Source: Clostridium sp. (GTDB taxonomy: Bacteria > Bacillota > Clostridia > Clostridiales > Clostridiaceae). From it: a DNA stretch of 64,000 nucleotides. The first letter of the stretch is position 1. Every line of letters starts with the position of its first letter. The notes under the pieces are model-generated. The model made no database searches, had not been told where the DNA came from, and was given only the letters and a program-made list of their open reading frames with translations. The stretch covers positions 1 to 64,000 of the forward strand of contig NZ_JAHAIF010000008.1 in NCBI RefSeq assembly GCF_018372875.1, written 5' to 3'. The position numbers were made by a program, and so were the translations under genes. Positions 51,722 through 60,117 of the stretch are shown here, piece by piece.

Positions 51722-51753
51722 AAAAAGAAAACCCCTATTGGAGTTTCTTTTAT
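51722..51753 (-). terminator. Terminator of rubredoxin
   Basis: Stem agaaactcc/ggggttttct-type on the minus strand with a T-rich tail at its 3' side, 13 bases after the rubredoxin stop. Confidence 0.65.
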
Positions 51754-51765
51754 AGAATGATTTAA

Positions 51766-51930
51766 TTATTCAATTACTTCTTCAAAACTTTCTTTTGTAG
51801 CATTACAAATTGGGCATGTCCATTCATAAGGTAAATCTTCAAATGGTGTTCCAGCTTCAATTCCATTATCTTCATCACCTATTTCAGGGTCATAAATATA
51901 GCCACAAATGGAACAAACATATTGTTTCAT
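51766..51930 (-). CDS. Rubredoxin
   Basis: A 54-residue electron carrier. Both metal-binding knuckles are present, [18 protein letters not shown] and [15 protein letters not shown], giving the Cys4 site for one iron, with the conserved Tyr, Trp and Phe packing residues. ATG 51930 follows aaggagaa. An ATG five bases earlier is out of frame. It lies immediately upstream, on the same strand, of the hydrogenase-like gene with a terminator between. It probably donates electrons in oxidative-stress or oxygen-reduction chains. Confidence 0.93.
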   Translation of the reverse strand: MKQYVCSICGYIYDPEIGDEDNGIEAGTPFEDLPYEWTCPICNATKESFEEVIE

Positions 51931-52038
51931 TTCATTTTCTCCTTTTTCGTTATAAACTTAATAAAAGTATATGCATTTATATTGATTATGTACTATTACT
52001 TTCATAAATATATATAAATTATTGAAATATTACTGGAC

Positions 52039-52067
52039 TTGAGAAAAATGGTATATTATGATAAAGT
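52039..52067 (+). promoter_or_regulatory. Sigma-A promoter of the thi operon
   Basis: TTGAGA (52039-52044), 17-base spacer, TAAAGT (52062-52067), about 15 bases before the TPP aptamer. Confidence 0.6.
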
Positions 52068-52081
52068 TGTTTTAGATAATA

Positions 52082-52229
52082 GAAACACAGGGGGGCTTAA
52101 ATTGGTAAGCTGAGAGTGAAAGCCGTATACTTTCTAACCCTAGGAACCTGTTTGGTTAATACCAGCGTAGGAAGTTGTTAATGTAATTTGATTTTAATGT
52201 ACAAGCATCTTTCTGCTTGTACATTTTTT
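52082..52229 (+). promoter_or_regulatory. TPP riboswitch with terminator platform
   Basis: The aptamer (about 52082-52180) shows the THI elements ctgagag, aaccctaggaacctg and taataccagcgtaggaa in order. The expression platform is a perfect tgtacaagca/tgcttgtaca terminator followed by six Ts (52199-52229). Thiamine pyrophosphate is expected to stop transcription before thiD. Confidence 0.96.
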
Positions 52230-52246
52230 ACTTTAAGGAGGAATTT

Positions 52247-53071
52247 ATGATGAAACATTGTTTAACAATTGCAGGGTCTGATAGCTGTGGTGGAGCAGGG
52301 ATTCAAGCAGATTTAAAAGCTTTTAGTGCAAATTATGTTTATGGGATGAGTGTGATTACTGCAGTAACTGCTCAAAATACTCAAGGAGTATTTAGTGTAC
52401 AAGATATTGATGATGAAATAATAAAGAATCAAATTGACGCAATATTTACTGATATTAGGGTAGATGGAGTAAAGATTGGGATGGTTTCCAAGATAGAAAC
52501 TATAAATGCTATTGCAGAAAAACTTAGACAATATAAACCAACTAATTTGGTAATAGATCCAGTTATGATTTCTAAAAGTGGGTTTTCTTTACTAAAACCT
52601 GAGTCTAAGAAGACTCTAATTCAAAATCTACTGCCACTAGCAGATTTAATAACACCCAATATTCCTGAAGCTGAAGAAATTCTTAAAGAAATAGGATCAT
52701 CAATTATAAATATAAAAACAAAAGAAGATATGTGTGAAGCTTGTAAGGAACTAATTAAATTGGGATGTAAGAATGTTCTACTAAAAGGTGGACACCTAGA
52801 TGGTGAAGCTATAGATGTGCTTTTTAATGGAGAAGAATTTCATTATTATACTTCTGAAAGAATTCACACAAAGAATACCCATGGAACAGGTTGTACTTTA
52901 TCCTCAACAATAACTGCAAATCTTGCAGGAGGATTATCTATGGAAGAAGCAATAAGTGAAGCAAAGAGATATATTACAGTTGCAATTAAGCATTCTTTAG
53001 ATATAGGTAAGGGTGTTGGACCTACAAACCATTTTTATGAACTATATAATAAAAGTGGTGTGATAGAATAA
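52247..53071 (+). CDS. thiD: Hydroxymethylpyrimidine/phosphomethylpyrimidine kinase
   Basis: A 274-residue ribokinase-fold kinase that phosphorylates HMP and HMP-P in thiamine synthesis. It starts CLTIAGSDSCGGAGIQADLK with the substrate-binding GSDSxGGAG, has VIDPVMISKSG, and ends with the ATP/anion-hole motif TKNTHGTGCTLSSTI containing the catalytic-type Gly-Thr-Gly-Cys. A strong aaggagg lies 5 bases before ATG 52247, and ATG 52250 is equally possible. The earlier ATG 52217 lies inside the terminator hairpin. First gene of thiD-thiM-thiE under the riboswitch. Confidence 0.95.
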   Translation: MMKHCLTIAGSDSCGGAGIQADLKAFSANYVYGMSVITAVTAQNTQGVFSVQDIDDEIIKNQIDAIFTDIRVDGVKIGMVSKIETINAIAEKLRQYKPTNLVIDPVMISKSGFSLLKPESKKTLIQNLLPLADLITPNIPEAEEILKEIGSSIINIKTKEDMCEACKELIKLGCKNVLLKGGHLDGEAIDVLFNGEEFHYYTSERIHTKNTHGTGCTLSSTITANLAGGLSMEEAISEAKRYITVAIKHSLDIGKGVGPTNHFYELYNKSGVIE

Positions 53072-53904
53072 TGGATATAAAAGTTTCTATAGGTGATTTA
53101 TTAGAAAAGGTGAGAGATGGGGCACCTTTAGTACATCATATTACTAACTATGTAACTGTGAATGACTGTGCTAATATAACCTTAAGCATTGGTGGGTCAC
53201 CTGTTATGGCAGATGATATAAATGAGGTTGAGGCTATGACTTCTATAGCATCTTCTCTTGTAATAAATATAGGTACCTTAAATTCTAGAAAGGTAGAATG
53301 TATGCTTAAGGCTGGAAAGAAGGCTAATGAAGTTGGAATTCCTGTTATTTTGGACCCAGTTGGGGCAGGGGCTACACCATATAGGACAAAAGTAGCAAAA
53401 ACTATAATTGATAATATTAAATTAGCAGTAATAAGGGGAAATTTATCTGAGATAAAGACTTTATATGGAATTAATACAAAAACTAAAGGAGTAGATTCCT
53501 TAGATGATACTTCTATAAAGGATGAATTAGAGAAAGGTAAACTTTTAGCAAAGGATTTCTCTAAAAGTGTAGGTTCAATAATAGTTATAACAGGAGCAAT
53601 TGATATTGTTACGGATGGAAAGATGATTTATACAGTGGAAAATGGACATAAAATAATGTCTAAGATTACAGGAACAGGGTGTATGTGTTCCTCTCTTATT
53701 GGGTCGTATTTAGGAACTCATGAGGACAACCTTATAGCAGCTTTAAGTGGAGTTGTTTCTATGGGTATCTCTGGAGAATTAGCTTATGAAAGTCTAAAAG
53801 AAGGTGATGGAACAGGTACTTTTAAGGTTAAACTTATGGATAATATTTACAATTTATCAAAGGAAGTAATTGAGAAAAGAGGTAAAATAAATGAAGAGTG
53901 TTGA
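53071..53904 (+). CDS. thiM: Hydroxyethylthiazole kinase
   Basis: A 277-residue kinase that phosphorylates the thiazole alcohol for thiamine salvage. Typical motifs are PLVHHITNYVTVNDCANITL, GGSPVMADD, VILDPVGAGATPYR and the C-terminal active-site loop ITGTGCMCSSL. Its ATG overlaps the thiD stop by one base, and its end overlaps thiE by 14 bases, so the three genes are translationally coupled. No thiazole synthesis genes are present, so the operon is for salvage. Confidence 0.96.
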   Translation: MDIKVSIGDLLEKVRDGAPLVHHITNYVTVNDCANITLSIGGSPVMADDINEVEAMTSIASSLVINIGTLNSRKVECMLKAGKKANEVGIPVILDPVGAGATPYRTKVAKTIIDNIKLAVIRGNLSEIKTLYGINTKTKGVDSLDDTSIKDELEKGKLLAKDFSKSVGSIIVITGAIDIVTDGKMIYTVENGHKIMSKITGTGCMCSSLIGSYLGTHEDNLIAALSGVVSMGISGELAYESLKEGDGTGTFKVKLMDNIYNLSKEVIEKRGKINEEC

Positions 53905-54514
53905 TTATACACTTTATCTTGTAACAGATAGAGATGTTTTAAGCGGAAGAGATTTAATAAAATGCATAGAGGATAGTATTTTGGGTGGAGTAACTTTAGT
54001 TCAATTAAGAGAAAAGAATGTTACATCTAGAGAATTCTATGAAATAGCTATTAAGGTTAAAGAAGTAACTTCAAGGTATAATGTACCTCTAATAATTAAT
54101 GATAGATTAGATATTGCACTAGCCATTGATGCTGATGGCCTTCATATAGGTCAAAAGGATTTACCTGCTTTGGTGGCTAGAAAGATCCTAGGTAAAGACA
54201 AAATACTAGGGGTATCTGCTGCTACTTTACAAGAAGCTTTAAAAGCTGAGAAGGATGGTGCAGATTACTTAGGTGTTGGAGCTGTTTTTAGCACATCAAC
54301 TAAAAAAGATACAAGAGATGTATCTTATGAAACTTTATCTAGCATTACTGCATCAGTTAATATCCCTGTTGTAGCCATAGGAGGTATAAATGAAAATAAT
54401 GTTACTAAACTTAAGGGAAGTAATATTCATGGAATTGCAGTTGTATCTTGTATACTAGGTAAGGAAGATGTTAAAGGAGCTGCAGAAAAAATGTTATATA
54501 GGTTCAAAGAATAA
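53891..54514 (+). CDS. thiE: Thiamine-phosphate synthase
   Basis: A 207-residue TIM-barrel enzyme that joins HMP-PP to thiazole phosphate to form thiamine phosphate. Motifs include YLVTDRD, VQLREKN, LIINDRLDIALAIDADGLHIGQKD, GVGAVFSTSTKKD and VAIGGINENN. It completes the salvage operon with thiD and thiM. Its start lies inside thiM, behind gaggtaa. A terminator follows directly. Confidence 0.96.
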   Translation: MKSVDYTLYLVTDRDVLSGRDLIKCIEDSILGGVTLVQLREKNVTSREFYEIAIKVKEVTSRYNVPLIINDRLDIALAIDADGLHIGQKDLPALVARKILGKDKILGVSAATLQEALKAEKDGADYLGVGAVFSTSTKKDTRDVSYETLSSITASVNIPVVAIGGINENNVTKLKGSNIHGIAVVSCILGKEDVKGAAEKMLYRFKE

Positions 54515-54537
54515 ATAAGCTTTTAGTTACATATTTT

Positions 54538-54562
54538 AAGCACTGCATAGCAGTGTTTTTTC
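54538..54562 (+). terminator. Rho-independent terminator
   Basis: Short stem cactgc/gcagtg with loop ata, followed by seven Ts. It ends the thi operon. Confidence 0.8.
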
Positions 54563-54645
54563 TTTATATATTTAAGAAACCATTATATAATATTTTTGTA
54601 AAGGTTATCGATAAAAAAGAGTGTTTTATAGATGTTAAAGTGTGT

Positions 54646-54722
54646 TGTTAAATTTGAAAAATGATACACTATGGTTATTTAACAAATGAAAGAACTATTA
54701 AATGTATTGAAAAATTGATACA
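54646..54722 (+). promoter_or_regulatory. Upstream activator sites for the PTS promoter
   Basis: Perfect inverted repeat tgttaaat (54646) and atttaaca (54677) bracket ttgaaaaatgatacact. A near-copy, ttgaaaaattgataca, lies at 54707-54722. The core TRAYACACT (54662-54670) recurs upstream of the two other sigma-54 promoters (58529 and 61796), marking likely binding sites of the AAA+ regulator. Confidence 0.5.
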
Positions 54723-54771
54723 GATTGTTTTGTGAGTTGAAAAAATACCTTAAAAATTGAATATTAGATGT

Positions 54772-54787
54772 TGGCATAATTCTTGCT
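54772..54787 (+). promoter_or_regulatory. Sigma-54 promoter of the PTS operon
   Basis: TGGCAT-N5-TTGCT, preceded by T, matches the -24/-12 consensus TGGCAC-N5-TTGCW at all but one position, 57 bases before the EIIB start. Confidence 0.85.
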
Positions 54788-54843
54788 TTATTAAAGAGCA
54801 TAAGAATTACATTTAAATGTAAAAAGAAAGAGAGGTTATACAA

Positions 54844-55167
54844 ATGAAAAAAATATTTTTATTCTGCGAAGCAGGAATGTCAACTAGTTTAATGGTTTCA
54901 AAAATGCAAGAAGTTGCAAATAAGCACAATCTTGATATTCATATTGAAGCTTTTCCAGCTGGAAAGTCACATGTGTTAATCAATGAAAAGAGACCAGATT
55001 GTGTTTTGCTTGGACCGCAAGTTAGATTCTTATTCAATAAGATTGAAGAGGATTGTATACCATTAAATATTCCAATAGCTCCAATTGAACCGGCATCTTA
55101 TGGTGCAATGGACGGAGAAAAGGTGCTAAAGCAAGCAATAAGATTAATCAAAGGTAATTCAAAGTAA
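54844..55167 (+). CDS. PTS EIIB component, lactose/cellobiose family
   Basis: A 107-residue phosphotransferase subunit that passes phosphate to the incoming sugar. The phosphocysteine loop is LFCEAGMSTS (Cys8), close to the N-terminus as in the cellobiose IIB group. It is the first gene of the sigma-54 operon and is followed by EIIC after 36 bases. No EIIA gene is found nearby, so EIIA must be borrowed from elsewhere. Strong agagaggtt site before ATG 54844. Confidence 0.92.
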   Translation: MKKIFLFCEAGMSTSLMVSKMQEVANKHNLDIHIEAFPAGKSHVLINEKRPDCVLLGPQVRFLFNKIEEDCIPLNIPIAPIEPASYGAMDGEKVLKQAIRLIKGNSK

Positions 55168-55203
55168 AATTTAATAGTATCTAAAGAACTGGAGGGTAAA
55201 TCA

Positions 55204-56553
55204 ATGAATACTATAATGAAAAAGATGGAAAAAGTATTAATGCCACTTGCAGAAGTTATCGGTAAGAATAAATACCTAATAGCAATTAGAGATGGTTTCT
55301 TAATTTCTACACCTTTATTAATAGTAGGTTCGCTATTCCTACTTATTGCTAACTTCCCAATACCAGGATGGGATGAAATGATTGCAAGATTTTTAGGTGA
55401 AGGTTGGGCAGCGAAGCTTTCAGTTCCTGTTTCAGCAACTTTTGATTTAATGACTATACTTGCAGTTGTTGGTATTGGTTATAGTTTAGGTAGAGAGTTA
55501 GATATTGATGCTATACAAGCTTCAGTAACAGGTCTTGTAGCATTCTTTATAGTTACTCCATTTTCAAGAACCTTTACGCCAAAGGGAAGCGATATAACAT
55601 ATGATGTTTCTTGTGTGCCACTAGATTGGGTAGGCTCAAAAGGATTATTCCTTGGTATGATAGTAGCACTTGTTGCGGTAACTATATTTGCTAAGATACT
55701 TAAAAAAGGTTGGGTTATAAAACTTCCAGCAGGAGTTCCACCAACAGTTGCTAAGTCTTTTGAAGCTTTAATTCCAGCTGCTATAGTTATGACAGTATTC
55801 TTCTTAATTAACTGGGTGTTTACATTAACAAGTTATAGCAATTTACACAATTTCATATTTAAGATTTTACAAGTTCCATTATTAAAATTAGGTAATACTT
55901 TACCTGCAATGGTAATAGCATATCTATTCTTACATGGATTCTGGTTCTTTGGTATAAATGGTTCAAGTGTGGTTGGTGCAGTATTTAATCCAATTTTAAA
56001 GGCATTATCTGTAGAAAATCTTGATGCATTCAAAGCTGGCCAAGAAATACCAAATATAATTACAGGACAATTCCAAGATATGTTTGCAACATTTGGTGGT
56101 GCAGGGTCAACTTTATCTTTAATAATAGCTATTTTCATAGTTTGTAGAAGCCAAAGAATTAAACAAATGGGTAAATTATCATTTTTACCAGGTGTCTTTG
56201 GTATAAATGAACCTATTATATTTGGTCTTCCAATTATGTTAAATCCGTTAATGTTAATTCCATTTGCTTTAATACCAACAATCAATATAATTATTACTTA
56301 TTTCTGTATGACAGCTGGTTTAGTTCCACTTACAAATGGTGTACAAATTCCATGGACAACTCCACCAGTAATTTCAGGTTTCTTAGTATCAGGATGGCAA
56401 GGTTCAGTGTTACAATTAATATTAATAATTTTAGGTGTTGTACTTTATATTCCATTTATTAAGATGCTTGATAAGCAATACTTAAAAGAAGAAGCAGTAA
56501 ATGCAGCAAATGACGAAGATGATGATATAGATTTTGATGATCTAACTTTATAA
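55204..56553 (+). CDS. PTS EIIC component, lactose/cellobiose family
   Basis: A 449-residue membrane permease with about ten helices that carries the sugar through the membrane for phosphorylation by EIIB. Typical features are the N-terminal YLIAIRDGFLISTPLLIVGS, the conserved FGINGSSVVGAVF, FLPGVFGINEPIIFGLPIML (the GxNEP motif) and an acidic C-terminal tail. Ribosome site ggagggtaa. Neighbouring genes for a glycosylasparaginase and peptidase suggest that the substrate may be a glycosylated amino acid or peptide rather than cellobiose; this is inference. Confidence 0.92.
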   Translation: MNTIMKKMEKVLMPLAEVIGKNKYLIAIRDGFLISTPLLIVGSLFLLIANFPIPGWDEMIARFLGEGWAAKLSVPVSATFDLMTILAVVGIGYSLGRELDIDAIQASVTGLVAFFIVTPFSRTFTPKGSDITYDVSCVPLDWVGSKGLFLGMIVALVAVTIFAKILKKGWVIKLPAGVPPTVAKSFEALIPAAIVMTVFFLINWVFTLTSYSNLHNFIFKILQVPLLKLGNTLPAMVIAYLFLHGFWFFGINGSSVVGAVFNPILKALSVENLDAFKAGQEIPNIITGQFQDMFATFGGAGSTLSLIIAIFIVCRSQRIKQMGKLSFLPGVFGINEPIIFGLPIMLNPLMLIPFALIPTINIIITYFCMTAGLVPLTNGVQIPWTTPPVISGFLVSGWQGSVLQLILIILGVVLYIPFIKMLDKQYLKEEAVNAANDEDDDIDFDDLTL

Positions 56554-56571
56554 ACTTAGGAGATGTTATAG

Positions 56572-57093
56572 ATGAAGAAAGTATTATTAATTTTAAATCA
56601 TGTACAAGCAGGTATGGGAAGCGATGAAAATGCTCATATACCACCAGCAGGAAAGAAGACAGCTATTGGACCTGGTAAAATGATGGAACCATTCCTAACT
56701 GATTTAGGTGGGGAAATAATTTCAACATTGTACTGTGGTGATTTATATTATAGAGATAATGAAGAAGAAGTTAAAAAGAAATTTGTAGCAATGGTTAAAA
56801 AGCTTAGTCCTGATGTAGTTGTATGTGGACCAGCTCTACATTATCCAAACTTTGGAGAAATGGCAGGAGGATTAGCTGAGGAAATTAATAATAATAGTGG
56901 GATTCCTGCATTTGCAGCTATGTCTGTAGAAAATCCAGGAACTGAAAAGTATAAAGATAGAGTAATAGTTGTTAAAACTCCTAAAAAGGGTGGAATCGGC
57001 TTAAATGAATCTATTGAAAATATATGTAAAATGGCTATTAAGTTAGCTAACAATGAAAATGTAGATGAATTAAAAAATAAGGTTTGCTTCTAG
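56572..57093 (+). CDS. Short GrdB-like protein
   Basis: A 173-residue cytosolic protein. Its sequence from LLILNHVQAGMGSDENAHIP through IGPGKMMEPFL, VVCGPALHYPNFGEMAGG and AAMSVENPGTEKY follows the N-terminal half of GrdB, the substrate-binding subunit of glycine/betaine/sarcosine reductases. The selenocysteine-containing C-terminal half is absent, and there is no in-frame TGA. It may bind an amino acid or N-substituted amino acid and perhaps cleave an adduct, which is speculative. It is coupled between EIIC (18-base gap) and the M20 peptidase. Confidence 0.75.
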   Translation: MKKVLLILNHVQAGMGSDENAHIPPAGKKTAIGPGKMMEPFLTDLGGEIISTLYCGDLYYRDNEEEVKKKFVAMVKKLSPDVVVCGPALHYPNFGEMAGGLAEEINNNSGIPAFAAMSVENPGTEKYKDRVIVVKTPKKGGIGLNESIENICKMAIKLANNENVDELKNKVCF

Positions 57094-57118
57094 TAGACCT
57101 AGTATAGAGGGGATATTT

Positions 57119-58411
57119 ATGAACAAGATTGATGAAAAAATCCTTCAATATAAGGAGGATATGATAAAATCCATTGAGAGACTTGTAAATATTCCTAGCA
57201 TTGAAGGAGCATCTTGTATAGATGCTCCTTTTGGAGAATTTAGCAAAAAAGCCTTATTTGAAGCCTTAGATATATCAAAGGAGATGGGCTTTAAGACTAA
57301 AAATATCCAAAATGCTATAGGGTATGCAGAGTATGGAGATGGAGAAGATTACGTAGGTATAATTGGACATGTAGATGTTGTACCTGCTAATGAAGAAGGT
57401 TGGATAACACCACCTTTTAAAATGGATATAAGAGATGGAAAGCTTTATGGTAGAGGCGTATTAGATAATAAAGGTCCTATAATATCTTGTCTATATGCAT
57501 TAAAAATAGTAAAAGATCTTAATATTCCACTTTCTAAAAGAGTAAGAATTATATTTGGTTCAAATGAAGAGACAGGTTTTAAAGATATTCCATATTATCT
57601 TATTAATGAAAAACCACCAATTTCAGGTTTTACTCCTGATTGTAAGTTTCCTGCTGTTTATGGCGAAAGGGGAATTTTAGATATAACTATATGCAGTAAA
57701 AAACTAAGTGATTCTGGTATTAAATCAATTAATGGTGGATTTAGAAGTAATGTGGTTCCAGATTTTATTCAAGTTGATTTTAAAGATGGTAAATCTATTA
57801 CTAATAGGGGGAAAACAGCTCCAGGAAATGCACCTGAAAGTGGTATTAATGCTATTACAAGTTTATGTGAAAGCTTAAGATATGAAACCTCTTTATGCAA
57901 AGAAGAAAGAGAGTTTTTTAATTTTATATATAAAGTATTTCACAAGAATTATGATTTAAGCAACATAGGTATAGAATGTAGGGATGAAATATCAGGCAGT
58001 CTAGTAACTAACCCTTACTCTTTAAAGCTTGAGGATGGCATGCTTAAGTTATCTGTTGTGTTTAGATATCCAATGTCATATAGCTACAAAAGCATAATGG
58101 AAATAATAGGTGTATTATCAGAGTATTCTATTATAGAAAATAGAAGAATGGATTCTGTATTCTTTGATAAGAATGCTCAAATGCTAAATGTTATGAAGGA
58201 TGCTTATGAAGAGGTAACAGGAGAAGATGGTACCCCTGTTACTACTACAGGTGGAACTTATGCTAAGGTAATGCCTAATATAGTAGCTTTTGGTCCTTCT
58301 TTTCCTGGTCAAAAAGGAATTGCTCATAATTCTAATGAATATATGATAATTGAAGATCTTATAAATATTACAAAGATATATGTTAGAGCTATAATAGGAC
58401 TAGCAAACTAA
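57119..58411 (+). CDS. M20-family dipeptidase
   Basis: A 430-residue zinc peptidase of the PepV/Sapep group. Zinc-ligand motifs in order are GHVDVVP (His), GRGVLDNKGP (Asp), GSNEETG (catalytic Glu and ligand) and the C-terminal ligand His in KGIAHNSNEYMI, with the lid domain between. It hydrolyses dipeptides or related amides in the cytosol. In this operon it may trim glycopeptides or dipeptides that contain a glycosylated asparagine (inference). Ribosome site gagggga before ATG 57119. Last gene before the second sigma-54 promoter. Confidence 0.88.
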   Translation: MNKIDEKILQYKEDMIKSIERLVNIPSIEGASCIDAPFGEFSKKALFEALDISKEMGFKTKNIQNAIGYAEYGDGEDYVGIIGHVDVVPANEEGWITPPFKMDIRDGKLYGRGVLDNKGPIISCLYALKIVKDLNIPLSKRVRIIFGSNEETGFKDIPYYLINEKPPISGFTPDCKFPAVYGERGILDITICSKKLSDSGIKSINGGFRSNVVPDFIQVDFKDGKSITNRGKTAPGNAPESGINAITSLCESLRYETSLCKEEREFFNFIYKVFHKNYDLSNIGIECRDEISGSLVTNPYSLKLEDGMLKLSVVFRYPMSYSYKSIMEIIGVLSEYSIIENRRMDSVFFDKNAQMLNVMKDAYEEVTGEDGTPVTTTGGTYAKVMPNIVAFGPSFPGQKGIAHNSNEYMIIEDLINITKIYVRAIIGLAN

Positions 58412-58528
58412 GAATTAAAGCGCCATCACAGAACACAAAAAACAAGTTTTAGGACCTATGGTATGGATGAAAAAAGTGTATTATTTTAATGACTAGTGTG
58501 TTTTTATAAAGGCTGAAGTAGAAGTTTT

Positions 58529-58612
58529 TGACACACTTCTTTATATTACTACAGAAAGTACTTAGAAAATAGGATAAATAGGTATATACAGTGTTTTGGC
58601 ACAGGTTTTGCT
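58529..58612 (+). promoter_or_regulatory. Sigma-54 promoter and activator site of the aspartase gene
   Basis: TGGCAC-N5-TTGCT (58597-58612) is an exact -24/-12 promoter. tgacacact (58529-58537) repeats the TRAYACACT core 60 bases upstream of the -24 element. The start codon is 50 bases downstream. Confidence 0.85.
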
Positions 58613-58661
58613 ATTTAAATCTTCAGAAAGAAAAATCTTTATTTTCTTAGGAGGAATAGTT

Positions 58662-60056
58662 ATGGAATTTAGAAAAGAGAGAGATTCTATTGGAGAAAAA
58701 CAAGTACCTAGTAAGGCTTATTATGGAGTACAAAGCTTAAGAGGGCATGAAAACTTTAGAATTAGTGGTCAAACAATCAATAAGCAACTTATAAAAAATC
58801 TTTCTGTTGTTAAGAAAGCTTGTGCTATTACAAATTGTAATGTGGGAGAACTTAAAGAAGAATATAAAGAGGCTATAGTTAAGGCCTGTGAAGAAGTATA
58901 TAGTGGTAAGTTTGATAATGAATTTATTATAGATCCAATTCAAGGTGGGGCTGGAACATCTTTAAATATGAATATAAATGAGGTTATTGCAAATAGGGCC
59001 AATGAGATTCTTGGATTTAGCAAAGGGGAGTATTATCCAATACATCCAAATGACCATGTAAATATGGGACAGTCTACAAATGATGTAATTCCTACTGCTG
59101 CAAGCCTTACAGCTTATGAACTTTTAAATGGCTGTATTGAAAAACTAATAAAGCTATCCTATGAATTTAATATAAAAGCAGAAGAATTTACAGATGTTAT
59201 AAAAATGGGTAGAACTGAAATGCAAGATGCAGTACCTATAAGTTTAGGTTCAGAATTTAAGGCTTTTTCAATGGCAATAGGAAGAGATGTAAAAAGATTA
59301 GAAAGTGTTAAGGATTCATTATTAGAAGTGAATTTAGGTGGTACAGCTGTTGGTACTGGAATTACAGCAAATGAAAAGTATATAGATTCTGTAGTTTTAG
59401 AATTAAGCAATATATTTGATGAACATATAATACAATCATCAAACCTTGTTGATGGAACACAAAATTTAGATAAATATGCTGAGGTATCATCACAATTAAA
59501 GGTTTGTGCAGTTAATATAAGTAAGATTGCTGGAGATTTAATTTTAATGTCATCAGGACCAAGAGCAGGCTTTGGAGAAATAAGATTACCTGCAAGGCAA
59601 AATGGTTCCTCAATAATGCCAGGTAAGGTTAATCCAGTAATGCCAGAAGTAATGAAAGAAATATCATTCCAGATCATGGGCAATGATTTAACAATTACTA
59701 TGGCTACACAAAGTGGTCAATTAGAATTAAATGCGTTCTATCCAATAGTAATTCATAATCTATATGAATCTCTTGTTATTTTAACTAATGGTGTAGAAAC
59801 ATTTATAGAGAACTGTGTTAAAGGCATTGAAGCTAATGAAAAGAGATGCAACAACTTAGTTGATGGAAGTATAGGAATAGTTACAGCTTTAGCACCAATA
59901 TTAGGTTATGAAAAGTCAGCTGCTATAGCAAAGAAAGCTTTGAAAACAGGAAAGTATGTTAAAGAAGTTGTTCTTGAAGAGTGTGATATAAATGAAACTG
60001 AGGTTTCTAAGATACTAAATACAAGAGAAATGGCTAAAATATCTATAAATCATTAA
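58662..60056 (+). CDS. aspA: Aspartate ammonia-lyase
   Basis: A 464-residue member of the fumarase/aspartase superfamily that converts aspartate to fumarate and ammonia. Motifs are GVQSLRGHENF, GGAGTSLNMNINEVIANRA, NMGQSTNDVIPTA and the signature loop GSSIMPGKVNPVMPE with the catalytic Ser. The GGAGTSxNMNxNEVIANRA form favours aspartase over fumarase. ATG 58662 has a perfect taggagg site, and the in-frame start at 58596 would overlap the -24/-12 promoter. It has its own sigma-54 promoter and a terminator downstream. Confidence 0.92.
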   Translation: MEFRKERDSIGEKQVPSKAYYGVQSLRGHENFRISGQTINKQLIKNLSVVKKACAITNCNVGELKEEYKEAIVKACEEVYSGKFDNEFIIDPIQGGAGTSLNMNINEVIANRANEILGFSKGEYYPIHPNDHVNMGQSTNDVIPTAASLTAYELLNGCIEKLIKLSYEFNIKAEEFTDVIKMGRTEMQDAVPISLGSEFKAFSMAIGRDVKRLESVKDSLLEVNLGGTAVGTGITANEKYIDSVVLELSNIFDEHIIQSSNLVDGTQNLDKYAEVSSQLKVCAVNISKIAGDLILMSSGPRAGFGEIRLPARQNGSSIMPGKVNPVMPEVMKEISFQIMGNDLTITMATQSGQLELNAFYPIVIHNLYESLVILTNGVETFIENCVKGIEANEKRCNNLVDGSIGIVTALAPILGYEKSAAIAKKALKTGKYVKEVVLEECDINETEVSKILNTREMAKISINH

Positions 60057-60061
60057 TTAAA

Positions 60062-60117
60062 AAAAGGAGTTATCGCTAGCAAATTTTTATCTGCTAATGC
60101 CACAGCTCCTTTTGTTT
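60062..60117. terminator. Bidirectional terminator
   Basis: Long stem aaaaggag..ctagca / tgctaa..ctcctttt, between aspA and the convergent activator gene; T-rich on both sides. Confidence 0.75.

Noticed and set aside
58596-58661. N-terminal extension of aspartate ammonia-lyase
   Set aside because: It begins inside an exact -24/-12 promoter. ATG 58662 has a perfect taggagg site and matches the family start.
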